Assembly: GCF_000444875.1 (NCBI RefSeq)
Contig: NC_021985.1
Coordinates: 4,546,170 to 4,610,169, forward strand
DNA: 64,000 nucleotides
Origin: Streptomyces collinus Tu 365
GTDB taxonomy: Bacteria; Actinomycetota; Actinomycetes; Streptomycetales; Streptomycetaceae
Direction of reading: 5' to 3'
Position 1 is the first letter of the stretch. Each line of letters opens with the position of its first letter. The notes below the pieces were generated by a model. It was not told where the DNA came from and ran no database searches. It was given only the letters and a program-made list of their open reading frames with translations. Of the stretch, positions 18,301 through 28,200 are shown one piece after another. The translations under genes and the position numbers were made by a program.

Positions 18301-21300
18301 TTCGAGGTCGGTCAGCAGCCGCCGCTGCAACCGCGCGGCTCCCGAGGCGAAGTCCTCGACGGGGGCGGTGTCGACCTCCAGCAGGGTGGTCGCGCTGAGG
18401 TTCCCGACGATCCTGCCCACGTCCTCGTGCAGCGGCCGCCGGTTGAACGCCAGCAGGTTGAGCGTGAAGCGCGGCGAGGCGCTCCAGGCGCCCAGCACCT
18501 GCGCGTACGCGGTGCACAGGGCGGCCGAGGGCGAGATGCCCGCCGCGGCGGCGTGGTCCTTGAAGCGCCGCCAGTCCTCGGGCGCGATCCGGTCCGAGCG
18601 GTGGGTGAACACCGGCCGCCGTGGCGCGGGTCCCGGGCGCAGCGGCAGGGCGGGCGCGGGCGGCAGGGAGGGGACGCGTGCCTGCCAGTAGGCGAGCGAC
18701 TTCTCCCGCCGCGCGGTGTCCGCCCCGGCGGCGAGCACGTAGTCGCGGTAGGTGAGGCGCGGGTCGGGGGTGGCGGGCGCCCCGGAGCGGTAGGTCTGGG
18801 CCCACTCCCGGAACAGCACCCCGGAGCTGCGGCCGTCCACGATCAGCGCGTCGAAGTTGAGGTGCAGCCGGGTGGTGCGGGCGTCGAGCAGGGTGGCGCG
18901 GATGTCGAACAGCGGCCAGACCTCGGTGTCGAAGACCTGGTGCCGCATCTCCTCGTGGATCTCCGCCAGACGGCGGGCCCGTTCGGCGTCGTCGCACGCG
19001 CGCAGGTCGGCCGTGGTGATCCGGAAGTCGGGGACCTCGGCGAGCACCCGCTGCCGCCCGTCCCCGGAGACGACCGCGCGGAGCATGTCGTGCCGTCGGA
19101 CGAGGTGCCGGAAGGAGGCGGCGAGCCGGTCGAGGTCGGTCTCCTCCAGGTCGACCTCGACCAGGAAGGAGGTGGAGACGTTGCCGAGTTCGAAGGCGTC
19201 GGTGCGGCCGATCAGGTAGGCCTGCTGGAGGTCGGTGAGCGGGAACGGCTCGTGGCGGCCCGCCGGATCGGCCGCCGGCGTCGGCATCGGCGCGGGTCCG
19301 GCGGTGCGGTCCGGGCCGCCGTGGGCCGCCTGGACGGTCCGCGCGATCTCCGCCACGCTCCGGCCGTCCAGCAGGTCGGGCAGCGGAACGTCGACGCCGA
19401 GCCGTCGGGCGAGGGTCAGCCGGATGTCCATCGCGATGAGCGAGTCGACGCCCAGGCCGCGCAGCGGCAGGTGCAGGTCGTCGCCGGTGACGGCCGCGCC
19501 GCGGGCCCGGCCGACGATGCCGACCACCAGCTCGGCGGCGCTCTGCGAACCGGCGTTCTCCGACCCGGTGCTCTGCGAACCGGCGCTCAACGAACGAGCC
19601 TTCTCCGGACCGGCGTTCTCCGAACCGGCTCTCCCGGTCCCGGGCGCGGGCGACTCCTCCGTGCCGGGTGCGGCCGGTCCCCGCGTCCCGGTTCCGGTCG
19701 GCCGTCCCGTCCCGGGTGCGGGGGCCTCGGCGGCGCCGGGCACGGCTTCCAGGCGTACGCCGTCGGCGAGCGCCACGGGCGTGCCGTCGGCGCCGACGAG
19801 CCGTACCTGCGCGACCAGCGGGCCACCCTCGGCCGGAACCCGCCGGTGCGTGGCTCCCGTCCACAGCCAGTACCGCTCGCGCTGGAACGGGTAGCCGGGC
19901 AGCGCGGCGGGCGGCCCGGCGGGCTCGCCGTGCACGCCCGCCCAGTCGATCCGGACGCCTCGCGTGTGGAGCACGCCGAGGCCGTCCAGGAGGGTGCGCC
20001 GGGCGTCCTCCCCCTCGGCCGGCGACGGCAGGAACACGGCGTCCCCGGCCGTCGTCCGGACCCGGTCGGGGAGCGGCGCGGCCGGCCCGATCTCCAGGAA
20101 GGTGCGGTGTCCGTCCCGCAGCAGCGTGGCGACCTCGTCGGCGAACCCACCCCGTCCGGCGGCGTCCGCCGGGGTCCGGGCCGCCGCCCGCAGCGCGTCC
20201 TCCAGGCTCAGCGTGCCCGCGACGCACGCGGCCACCAGCCGGCCGATGCCGTGCCCGGCGACGGCGACGGGCCGCACCCCCCACGACCGCCACAGTTCGG
20301 CGAGCGCGTACGCGACGGCGAAGGGCGAGGTCCGGCGGCCTGCCGTGTCGGTGCCCGGGTCCGGGGCGTGACGGGGCTGCGGCCGGGCTCCGGCCGCCTC
20401 GGCGACCGCCTCGGCGCACCGGTCCAGGGCGGCGCGGAAGACCGGCTCGGTCGCGGACAGTTCGGCGGCGAGCCAGGCGTACCGTGCGTCCGGGCCGCCG
20501 GTGAACAGGAACACCGGGTCCCGGCCGGTCTCCGGGGTCCGCCGGCCGACGCGGACGCCGGGCGGCGGCGCCTCGCCCGGGCGGGTCCGGGTGAGGAGGT
20601 CCCGCAGCTCGGCACGGGAGGACGCGACGGCCGTGAGCCGGTGCGTGAAGTGGGGCCGCCCGAGGCTCGTGGTCCGGCAGACCGAGGCGAGCGGATCGCC
20701 GTCGGTGCCGTCCGCGCCGCCGGCGAGCAGGTCGGCGTAGCGCGCGGTGAGTGCGGCGAGCGCGGCCGGGGTCTTCGCCGACAGGGTCAGCAGGCGTGGC
20801 CCGTCCTGCTCGGCGGGCGGCGCCTGCGCCGCGGACTCCGCGGCGGGCGGGGCCTGTTCGAGGATCACGTGGGCGTTGGTGCCGCTGATGCCCTGCGAGG
20901 ACACCGCGGCGCGTCGCGGCCCGGGCGTGTCCGGCCACGCGGTCTCCTCGGCGACGAGCTCGACCGCGCCCGCCGACCAGTCGACGTGCGGGGTGGGCTC
21001 GTCCACGTGGAGGGTGGCGGGGAGCCTGCCGTACCGCATCGACAGCACCGTCTTGATGACCCCGGCGACCCCCGCGGCCGCCTGGGAGTGCCCGATGTTG
21101 GGCTTCAGCGACCCCAGCCGCAGGGGCTGGTCCCGGTCCCGCCCGTAGGCGGCGATCAGGGCGCGCGCCTCGATCGGGTCGCCGAGCGGGGTGCCGGTGC
21201 TGCTCGCCTCCACCACCTGGACGTCCCCCGGCGCCAGCCCCGCGTCCCGCAACGCCTGCCGGACGACCCGCTGTTGCGCGGCCCCGCTCGGCGCGGTGAA

Positions 21301-22221
21301 GCCGTTGCTGGTGCCGTCCTGGTTCACCGCGCTGCCGCGCACCACGGCCAGCACACGGTGGCCGAGCCGCCTGGCGTCCGACAGCCGCTCCACCAGCAGC
21401 AGGCCCACGCCCTCGGAGAACCCGCTGCCCGCGGCGGCGGCCGAGAACGGGCGGCACCGGCCGTCCGGCGCCAGGCCCTGCATGCGGGTGAACTCGGTGA
21501 ACAGCTGCGGTGTCGCCATGACCGTCGCGCCGCCCGCCAGCGCCATCACGCACTCGCCGCGGCGGAGCGACTGGACGGCCAGGTGCAGCGCGACCAGGGA
21601 GGACGAACAGGCCGTCTCCACGGTGAGCGCCGGGCCGCGCAGGCCGAGCGTGTAGGAGATCCGGCCGGACGCCACGCCGCCGGCCGTCCCGGTCGTCAGG
21701 AAGCCCTCGGCCTCCTCGGGCACCTCGCCCTGCCCCAGCCCGTAGTCGTTGCAGGACAGCCCGGTGAACACGCCGACCTCGGTGTCGCGTACCGACTCCG
21801 GGTCGATCCCGGCGTCCTCGAAGACCCGCCAGCTGGTCTCCAGCAGCAGCCGCTGCTGCGGGTCCATGGCCAGGGCCTCGCGCGGGCTGATGCCGAAGAA
21901 GCCGGCGTCGAAGTCGGCCGCGTCGTGGAGGAAGCCGCCGGAGCCGGTCAGGCTGCGGCCTCCGTTCGCGGGGTCGTACAGGCCGTCCTCCCAGCCGCGG
22001 TCCCGGGGGAACGGGCCGACGGTCTCCCCGCCCGAGGCCAGCAGCCGCCACAGGGCGTCCGGCGAGTCGACGCCGCCCGGATACCGGCACGCCATGCCGA
22101 CGATCGCGACGGGCTCGTGCCCGCCCTCCTCCAGTTCGCGCAGCCGTTCGCGCGCCTGGTGCAGGTCGAGGGTGACGCGCTTGAGGTACGCGAGCAGCTT
22201 CTCGTTCGTTTCTGATCCCAT
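15313..22221 (-). CDS. Hybrid PKS-NRPS: KS(H>S)-AT(degenerate)-ACP-Cy-A(Cys)-PCP-TE
   Basis: This is a 2,302-residue protein from ATG 22221. An N-terminal docking helix (1-30) is followed by KS (about 34-460) with active Cys205 in TACSSS and His378 in NIGH. The HGTGT His is replaced (EASSTGT, Ser340). The AT (about 565-755) reads GHGIG, with Gly658 for the nucleophilic Ser, and lacks about 130 residues including the extender-selectivity motif. ACP follows (GVDSL, near 925). Cyclisation domain about 990-1420 has FDALIVDGRSS, i.e. DxxxxDxxS. The A domain about 1455-1960 shows FDLSVYD, IWNSVP, MLSG and ASVWS, read as a DLYN-LS-VW code close to that for Cys. PCP (GGDSL near 1992) and TE (GWSMGG near 2122, GDHYSVM near 2282) follow. 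Predicted role: take the acyl chain unextended, condense it with Cys, form a thiazoline and release it. Confidence 0.9.
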   Translation of the reverse strand: MGSETNEKLLAYLKRVTLDLHQARERLRELEEGGHEPVAIVGMACRYPGGVDSPDALWRLLASGGETVGPFPRDRGWEDGLYDPANGGRSLTGSGGFLHDAADFDAGFFGISPREALAMDPQQRLLLETSWRVFEDAGIDPESVRDTEVGVFTGLSCNDYGLGQGEVPEEAEGFLTTGTAGGVASGRISYTLGLRGPALTVETACSSSLVALHLAVQSLRRGECVMALAGGATVMATPQLFTEFTRMQGLAPDGRCRPFSAAAAGSGFSEGVGLLLVERLSDARRLGHRVLAVVRGSAVNQDGTSNGFTAPSGAAQQRVVRQALRDAGLAPGDVQVVEASSTGTPLGDPIEARALIAAYGRDRDQPLRLGSLKPNIGHSQAAAGVAGVIKTVLSMRYGRLPATLHVDEPTPHVDWSAGAVELVAEETAWPDTPGPRRAAVSSQGISGTNAHVILEQAPPAAESAAQAPPAEQDGPRLLTLSAKTPAALAALTARYADLLAGGADGTDGDPLASVCRTTSLGRPHFTHRLTAVASSRAELRDLLTRTRPGEAPPPGVRVGRRTPETGRDPVFLFTGGPDARYAWLAAELSATEPVFRAALDRCAEAVAEAAGARPQPRHAPDPGTDTAGRRTSPFAVAYALAELWRSWGVRPVAVAGHGIGRLVAACVAGTLSLEDALRAAARTPADAAGRGGFADEVATLLRDGHRTFLEIGPAAPLPDRVRTTAGDAVFLPSPAEGEDARRTLLDGLGVLHTRGVRIDWAGVHGEPAGPPAALPGYPFQRERYWLWTGATHRRVPAEGGPLVAQVRLVGADGTPVALADGVRLEAVPGAAEAPAPGTGRPTGTGTRGPAAPGTEESPAPGTGRAGSENAGPEKARSLSAGSQSTGSENAGSQSAAELVVGIVGRARGAAVTGDDLHLPLRGLGVDSLIAMDIRLTLARRLGVDVPLPDLLDGRSVAEIARTVQAAHGGPDRTAGPAPMPTPAADPAGRHEPFPLTDLQQAYLIGRTDAFELGNVSTSFLVEVDLEETDLDRLAASFRHLVRRHDMLRAVVSGDGRQRVLAEVPDFRITTADLRACDDAERARRLAEIHEEMRHQVFDTEVWPLFDIRATLLDARTTRLHLNFDALIVDGRSSGVLFREWAQTYRSGAPATPDPRLTYRDYVLAAGADTARREKSLAYWQARVPSLPPAPALPLRPGPAPRRPVFTHRSDRIAPEDWRRFKDHAAAAGISPSAALCTAYAQVLGAWSASPRFTLNLLAFNRRPLHEDVGRIVGNLSATTLLEVDTAPVEDFASGAARLQRRLLTDLEHGHVSGVEVLREINRTRGGTGLAGMPVVFTSTIGFAGQGDDERGALTALTELGVRGRPASSSVRTPQVWLDHQALEEAGELVLNWDVVEEMFPDGVVDGMWEAYLDLVRDLCGEEAWRRPPSVLAPVADLELRRAVNATDAPVPAGLLHDGFLRQAEIRPDAPAVITAGRTLGYGEVDRRSDRIARWLTGHGAGPGTLVGIVMDKSWEQVVAVLGVLKAGAAYVPVDAATPGRRLRLIMETAGIGLVLTRSAVADGLDLPDGTRSLHVDTEPEDTGQNGPLPPSPARPGDLAYVIFTSGSTGVPKGVMIEHSGAVNTVQDINDRLGVTARDRVLALSALHFDLSVYDVFGLLSAGGAVVLPDASAQREPAAWLELANRHHVTIWNSVPALMDMFLTHAREFGGPPSLRVVMLSGDWIPVTLPGAVTSLLPDARVLSLGGATEASVWSIQYPVTRVDPDWTSVPYGTPLRNQRFHVLDGALRPRPAWVTGDLYIAGAGLARGYLGDEARTRAAFLRHPVTGERLYRTGDLGRYLPDGTIEFQGRVDSQVKIQGHRIELGEVEAALLRRPDVRAAAAVAEGERGGPRRLVGYAVSETSEEELREALGRELPGYMVPARIVLLDELPLTGNGKVNRGLLPSPGETAPRPGAGLAPRDAAERLLAGIWAEFFGPAGEEVDVTADFFDLGGDSLLAVRMMARVRQATGRSLPVATLLARPTVAALAEVLRERSGDDARPALVALRDTGSRPPLVLVHPVGGDVLCYAGLGALLDEDQPLYALQYPDAEPAPTTVAGLAAHYADALTARFPDGPFRLGGWSMGGVLALETARLLTGRGRTVELVAAVDLLEPPGRAEPASDAALLARFARDLAGLAGSDWHPGPAEFEPTRHRSPVEELLSRARQAAVLPAEIDAATLERLANRFLRLARALADHDAAPYPGRVRLLRAMDGASAATTREWLDLLGDQAESVDVPGDHYSVMRSPHLRTLAAELGKALEDL
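19540..19629. repeat. Six 15-bp in-frame tandem repeats in the AT-ACP linker
   Basis: Units begin at 19540, 19555, 19570, 19585, 19600 and 19615 (types GCTCTGCGAACCGGC and GTTCTCCGAACCGGC). On the minus strand they encode five-residue repeats such as AGSEN, AGSQS and TGSEN, a flexible linker between the broken AT and the ACP. Confidence 0.85.
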
Positions 22222-22246
22222 GACGGATCGGTCCTCCGTGGGCCGG

Positions 22247-25200
22247 TCAGGAGCCGGAGAGCTCGCGGTCGATGAAGTCGAGCAGTTCCTCGGCGGTCGC
22301 GGCGTCGACGAGCGCCGCCACGTCCGCTCCGGGGTCCCCGGAGGTGTCCTCCGGTGCGGCCGGTGTCCCGTCGGCCGGTGTCCCCCCGTCCGGTGTCTCC
22401 CCGTCCGGTGTCTCCCCGTCCGGTACGAGTTCGCCGTCCAGGAGGGCGACGAGTCCGGGCAGCGTGGGCGCCTCGTACAGCAGGGTGAGGGGGAGGGTGA
22501 GGCCCGTCGCCGTGTTGAGGCGGTTGCGGAACTCCACCGAGGTGAGCGAGTCGAACCCGAGCTCGCCGAACGACCTGTCGTCGGGGATCGCCTCGGGCCG
22601 GGAGCCCAGGACGGCGGCCATGTGACCGCGGATCACCTCGGCGAGGAGCGCGGCGCGTTCCGCCGCGGCCAGGGCGGTCAGCTCCTCACGCAGCGGCCGC
22701 TGCCGCCGGTGTCCGGGGAGACCGCCCGGCCGGCCCGCTCCGGCGGCCGCCACCACCGCGCGCAGGACCGGCGGGAGGTCCTGTCCGAGGGCGCGCAGGG
22801 CCTCGTGGTCGAGCCGGGCGGGCGCCAGGACGGCGTGCGGTGACGGCAGGGCCGCCTCCAGCAGGGCCAGGCCGTACTCGGGAGCCATCGCCACCAGTCC
22901 GGCCCGGGCGAAGCGGGCACGGTCGGCGGCGGTGAGCGAGCCGATCATGCCGTCCGGGTCGTCCCACAGGCCCCAGGTCAGCGCGAGGGCGGGCAGCCCC
23001 CGCGCGCGGCGGTGCCGGGCGAGCGCGTCCAGGAACGCGTTGGCGGCGGTGTAGCCGCCCTGTCCGGCGCCGCCGAGCGTCCCCATGATCGAGGAGACCA
23101 GGACGAACGCGGTGAGCGGGTGACCCGCGGTCAGCTCGTGCAGATGCCAGGCGCCGTCGGCCTTGACGCGCATCACCCGGTCGATCTGCGCGGGAGTGAG
23201 CGAGGTGACCGGAGCGTCGTCCACCACGCCCGCGGCGTGGACCACGGCGGTCAGCGGGTGCCGGCCGGGTACCGCTTCGATCATCCCGGCGACGGCGTCC
23301 CGGTCGGCCACGTCCACGGCCGCGAACCGCACCTCGGCGCCGAGCGCCTCCAGCGCGGACGCCAGCTCCGCCGCTCCGGGCGCGTCACCGCCGCGGCGTC
23401 CGGCCAGCAGGAGCCGCCGTGCGCCGTGTGCGGTGACCAGGTGCCGTGCGACGGCCCGGCCGACGGCGCCGGTCCCGCCGGTGATCAGGACGGTGCCGTC
23501 GGGGTCGAGGACCGGCGGGACGGTGAGCACCACCTTGCCGACGTGGGCGCCCCGGCGCAGCAGCCCGAAGGCCTCGGGTGCGCGCCGCACGTCCAGGTCG
23601 GTGACGGCGGGCCAGGTGAACGCGCCCTCGGCGAACAGCTCGACCACCCGGTTCAGCAGGCGGCCGAGGTGCTCGGGCGGCAACCGCAGGAGGTTGGAGG
23701 CCCGGTAGCGCGCTCCGGGGTGCGCGGCGGCCACCTCGGCCGGGTCGCGCGGATCGGTCCGGCCCAGTTCGACCAGGAGCCCGCCGGGACGCAGCAGCCG
23801 CAGCGACTCGTCGACCAGTTCGCCGGTCAGCGAGTTCAGGACGACCGCCATGCGCCGGCCGCCCGCGCCGAAGCGCTCGCCGAACCCGGGCTCACGGGAC
23901 GAGGCCAGGTGGTCGTCGGCCACGCCGAGGGCGCGCAGCGCCGGCCACTTGGCGGCGGACGCGGTCGCGTGGACCTCCGCGCCCAGGTGGCGGGCCAGCT
24001 GGACGGCGGCCATGCCGACGCCGCCCGCCCCGGCGTGGATCAGCACGGGGTCGCCCGGCCGTACGCCGCCCAGTTCGGCCAGCGCGTGCACGGCGGTCAT
24101 GTGGGCGACCGGTACCGCGGCGGCCCGGGTGTAGGACCAGCCCTCCGGGATCTTGACGAGGGTGCGGTGGTCGGCGTGGGCGACCGTGCCGAACGCGCCG
24201 GAGAACAGGCCCATCACCCGGTCGCCGGGGGCCAGGCCGGTGACACCGGGCCCGGTCGCGGTGACCACGCCGGCGCCCTCCAGCCCGAGCGGACCCGGGT
24301 CGCCGGGGTGCATGTCGAGCGCGCCGAGGACGTCGTGGAAGTTGAGCCCGGCGGCGCGCACCGCGAGCCGGACCTGGCCGGGGCCGGGGGCGGCGGCGGC
24401 CTCGGGGCAGGGCCGCAGCTCCAGGGAGGTGAGGGTGCCGCGTTCGGGTATGTCGAGGCGCCAGTCGGGCGCGTCGCCGGGGAGCGGGAGCGCGGGGTCA
24501 CCGGCGGCGGGCGCGAACCGGGGCACCAGGACGGCGCCGTCCCGGACCGCCACCTGGTTCTCGTCCGGCACGAGTGCGGCGGCCGGCACCTCGGCGGCGT
24601 CGGGGGCGAGGTCCACCAGGAAGAACCGGCCGGGGTGCTCGACCTGCGCCGTCCGCACCAGACCCCAGACCGCCGCCTGCGCGAGGTCACGGACGGTCTC
24701 GCCGGGCCGGACGGCGACCGCCCCGCGGGTCACCAGCACCAGCCGGGACCCGGCGAGCCGGTCCTCGGCGAGCCACCGGCCGAGCAGCTCCCGCGTTCGG
24801 CGGACCGCGCCGCGTGCCGCCGTCGCCGGGTCGGTCCCGCGCTCACCGGCCGGGCAGGCCACGACGGCGTGCTCGGCCGGCTCGGCGGCCAGGGCGTCCG
24901 GGGCGAAGGCGTCCCACGGGACGGGCACCGGTCCGGTCGGCGGGACGGCCGTGGGCTCGGACAGCGGTTCCCAGTCCAGCGCGAACAGCGAGCCGCGCGC
25001 CACGGCCGCGGGATCGGCCGGGCGGGCCGCCGCGACCGGGCACAGCTCCAGCGACTCGACCAGACCGGCCGGCTCTCCCGAGCCGTCGGCCAGGGTCAGG
25101 CGGAGTCCTCCGGCCGCCGCCGGCGTCGCGTGCATGCGCAGGGACGTGCGGCCGCCCGTACCGGACAGGGACACCCCGCGCCAGCGCAGCGGCTGCACAC

Positions 25201-28200
25201 ACCGGCCCTCGCGGGCCGCGGCGTCGGCGACCAGGCCGTGCAGGGACGCGTCGAGCAGGGCGGGGTGCAGGTGGTAGGCCCCGGCCTGCGCGGCCTCGGG
25301 CTCGGGCAGGACGGCCTCGGCGAACCGTTCGCCGTCGCGGCGCGCGGCGGTCCGCAGTCCCTGGAACACCGGCCCGTGCTCGTGGCCCCGCAGGGCCAGG
25401 TCCTCGTACAGGCGGGCCGGCGGCACCGGTGTCGCGTCGGCCGGCGGCCGGTCCACGGTGGCCCGGGCGGGTGCCGTGGCCGGGGCGGGCCCGAGGGTGC
25501 CGGTGGCGTACTCGGCCCACTCCCCGCCGGTCGCCCGGCCGGACACCCGGCAGGCCCGCCGTCCGTCGCCGTCCTCGCCCGACACCCGGACGCGCAGGTC
25601 GACGGCGCCGTCCTCCGGGAGTTCCACGAGCGGGGAGACCGTCAGCTCCTCGATCCGCGGGGTGCCGGCGTGCGCACCCGCGTGCAGGGCCGTCTCCAGG
25701 AACAGGGTGGGCGGCAGGACGATCGTGCCGGACAGGGTGTGGTCGGCCAGCCAGGGGTGGGAGCGGGTGGTCAGCCGCCCGGTGAACACCGTCTCGCCGT
25801 CCCCGAGTTCGACGGCCGCGCCGAGCAGGGGATGACCGGCCGGGGCCTGGCCCAGTGCGGCCGTGGCGGACGGCCCGGAGGCGCCGGTGAGCCAGTGGCG
25901 GCGCCGCTGGAAGGGGTAGGTGGGCAGCTCGACGTGGCCGGCGGCCGTTCCGGTGAGCCGTTCCCACGCCAGGGGCAGCCCCCGGACGTGGGCCTCGGCG
26001 GCGGAGGTGAGGAACCGCCGCAGGCCGCCGTCGTCACGGCGCAGCGAGCCGGTGACGATCCCGCCGGTCCCGGCCTTCTCCAGGATCTGGCCGATGCTGC
26101 CGGTCAGCACCGGGTGCGGGCCCGCCTCGACGAACGTCGTGTGGCCGGAGGCGATGAGCGCCTCGACCGCCTCCTGGAAGCGCACGGTGTGCCGCAGGTT
26201 CCGGTACCAGTAGGACGCGTCGAGCGCGCCGCCGTCCTGCCAGTCGGCGGTGACCGAGGACATCAGCGGGATCTCGCCGGTGCGCGGCGCCAGCGGCGCC
26301 AGTCCGTCCAGGATCCGCTCGCGGATCGGCTCGACCGCCGGGCTGTGCGAGGCGAAGGCCGCGGGGACGACGCGGGCGTTGACGCCCTCGGCCCGGTAGG
26401 CGTCGACCAGGTCGGCGATCGCGTCCGCGGCTCCGGCGACGGTGGTGGTGGCCGGTCCGCTGACCGCGGCGACGCTGAGCGCGCCGAGCCGTTCCCGTAC
26501 CCGCTCCACGGGCAGCGGGACCACCGCCATCGCGCCCGTGCCCATCAGGTCGACGGCCAGGGCGCTGCGCAGGGCGATGGCGCGGGCGCCGTCGTCCAGG
26601 CAGAGCGCTCCGGCCACGACGGCGGCGGCGATCTCCCCCTGGGAGTGGCCGACCACGGCGTCCGGGACGACCCCGGCCGACCGCCACAGCTCGGCCAGCG
26701 ACACCATCACGGCCCACAGCGCGGGCTGTACGACGTCGACCCGGTCGAGCAGCGGCGCCCCGGCCAGGACGTCGGCCAACGACCAGTCGACGTAGGGCGC
26801 GAGCGCGCGCTCGCACTCGGCGAGGCGGGCGGCGAAGACGGGGCTCTCGGCGGCGAGTTCCGCCGCCATGCCCCGCCACTGGCCGCCCTGGCCGGGGAAG
26901 ACCAGAACGGTCCGGCCGGGCTCGCCCGCGCGGCCGACGACCACGTGGGGTGTCTCCTCGCCGCGGGCCAGCGCCGCCAGGCCGTGGCCGGCCTCCCGCC
27001 GGTCACCGGCGATCACCACGGCGCGCTCGCCGAGAGCCGCCCTGGCGGTCAGGGCCGGTGCGGCGGCGACCGGGTCGAGCGGTGCGGCGGCCAGCCGCCG
27101 GGCCTGCTCCCGCAGCGCGTCCGGGGTCCGCGCGGACAGGACGAGCGGCACCACGGGCGGCCGTACCGGCTCCTCGGCGGGTCCGGCCGGGGCCGGCGGC
27201 TCCGCCAGGATCACGTGCGCGTTGGTGCCGCTGATGCCGAACGAGGAGACGCCGCAGCGCCGGGGGCCGCCGGTGTCCGGCCAGGGCCGGGCCCGGTCGA
27301 GCAGGGACAGCGGCCCGGACGCCCAGTCCACGTGCGGGGACGGTTCCTCGGCGTGCAGCGTGGCGGGCAGGGTCGCGTGCCGGAGGGCCTGGACCATCTT
27401 GATGACGCCGCCGACGCCCGCCGCCGCCTGCGCGTGGCCGATGTTGGACTTGAGGGACCCCAGCCACAGCGGCCGGTCCCGGTCCCGCCCGTAGGCGGCC
27501 AGCAGGGCGTTGGCCTCGATCGGGTCACCGAGTGCGGTGCCGGTCCCGTGCGCCTCCACCGCGTCGACCTGCCGCGGAGCGAGCCCGGCGTCGGCGAGCG
27601 CGTCCGCGATGACACGCTGCTGGGCGACCCCGCTCGGCGCGGACAGCCCGTTGGAGGCGCCGTCGGAGTTCACGGCGCTGCCGGCGACGACCGCCAGCAC
27701 GGGATGGCCCCGGCGGCGGGCGTCCGAGAGCCGCTCGACGACGAGCATGCCCGCGCCCTCGCCCCAGCCGGTGCCGTCCGCCCGGGCGGAGAAGGCCTTG
27801 CAGCGGCCGTCGGCGGCCAGCACCCGCTGGCGGGACAGTTCCACGAACATGCCGGGGGTCGCCATGACGGTGACCCCGCCGGCCAGCGCGAGCGAGCACT
27901 CCCCGGAGCGCACCGCCCGCACCGCCTGGTGCAGCGCGACCAGCGACGCCGAGCAGGCGGTGTCCACGGTCAGCGCGGGCCCGTTCAGGCCGAGGACGTA
28001 GGCGATCCGCCCGGAGATCACGCTGGTGCCGGTGCCGGTCAGCAGGTGTCCCGCGACGCCGTGACCGGCCGCCTCCATGGCCGGCCCGTAGCCGGAGTGC
28101 ATCGCCCCGGCGAACACACCGGTCCGGCTGCCCTTCAGCGCCGTCGGGTCGATCCCGGCGCGCTCCAGCGCCTCCCACGCGACCTCCAGGAGGAGCCGCT

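Noticed and set aside
14407..22215. 2,602-residue open frame on the plus strand opposite the PKS-NRPS gene
   Set aside because: Composition (R, G, V, Q repeats) is that of antisense high-GC DNA; the minus-strand gene has clear domains.
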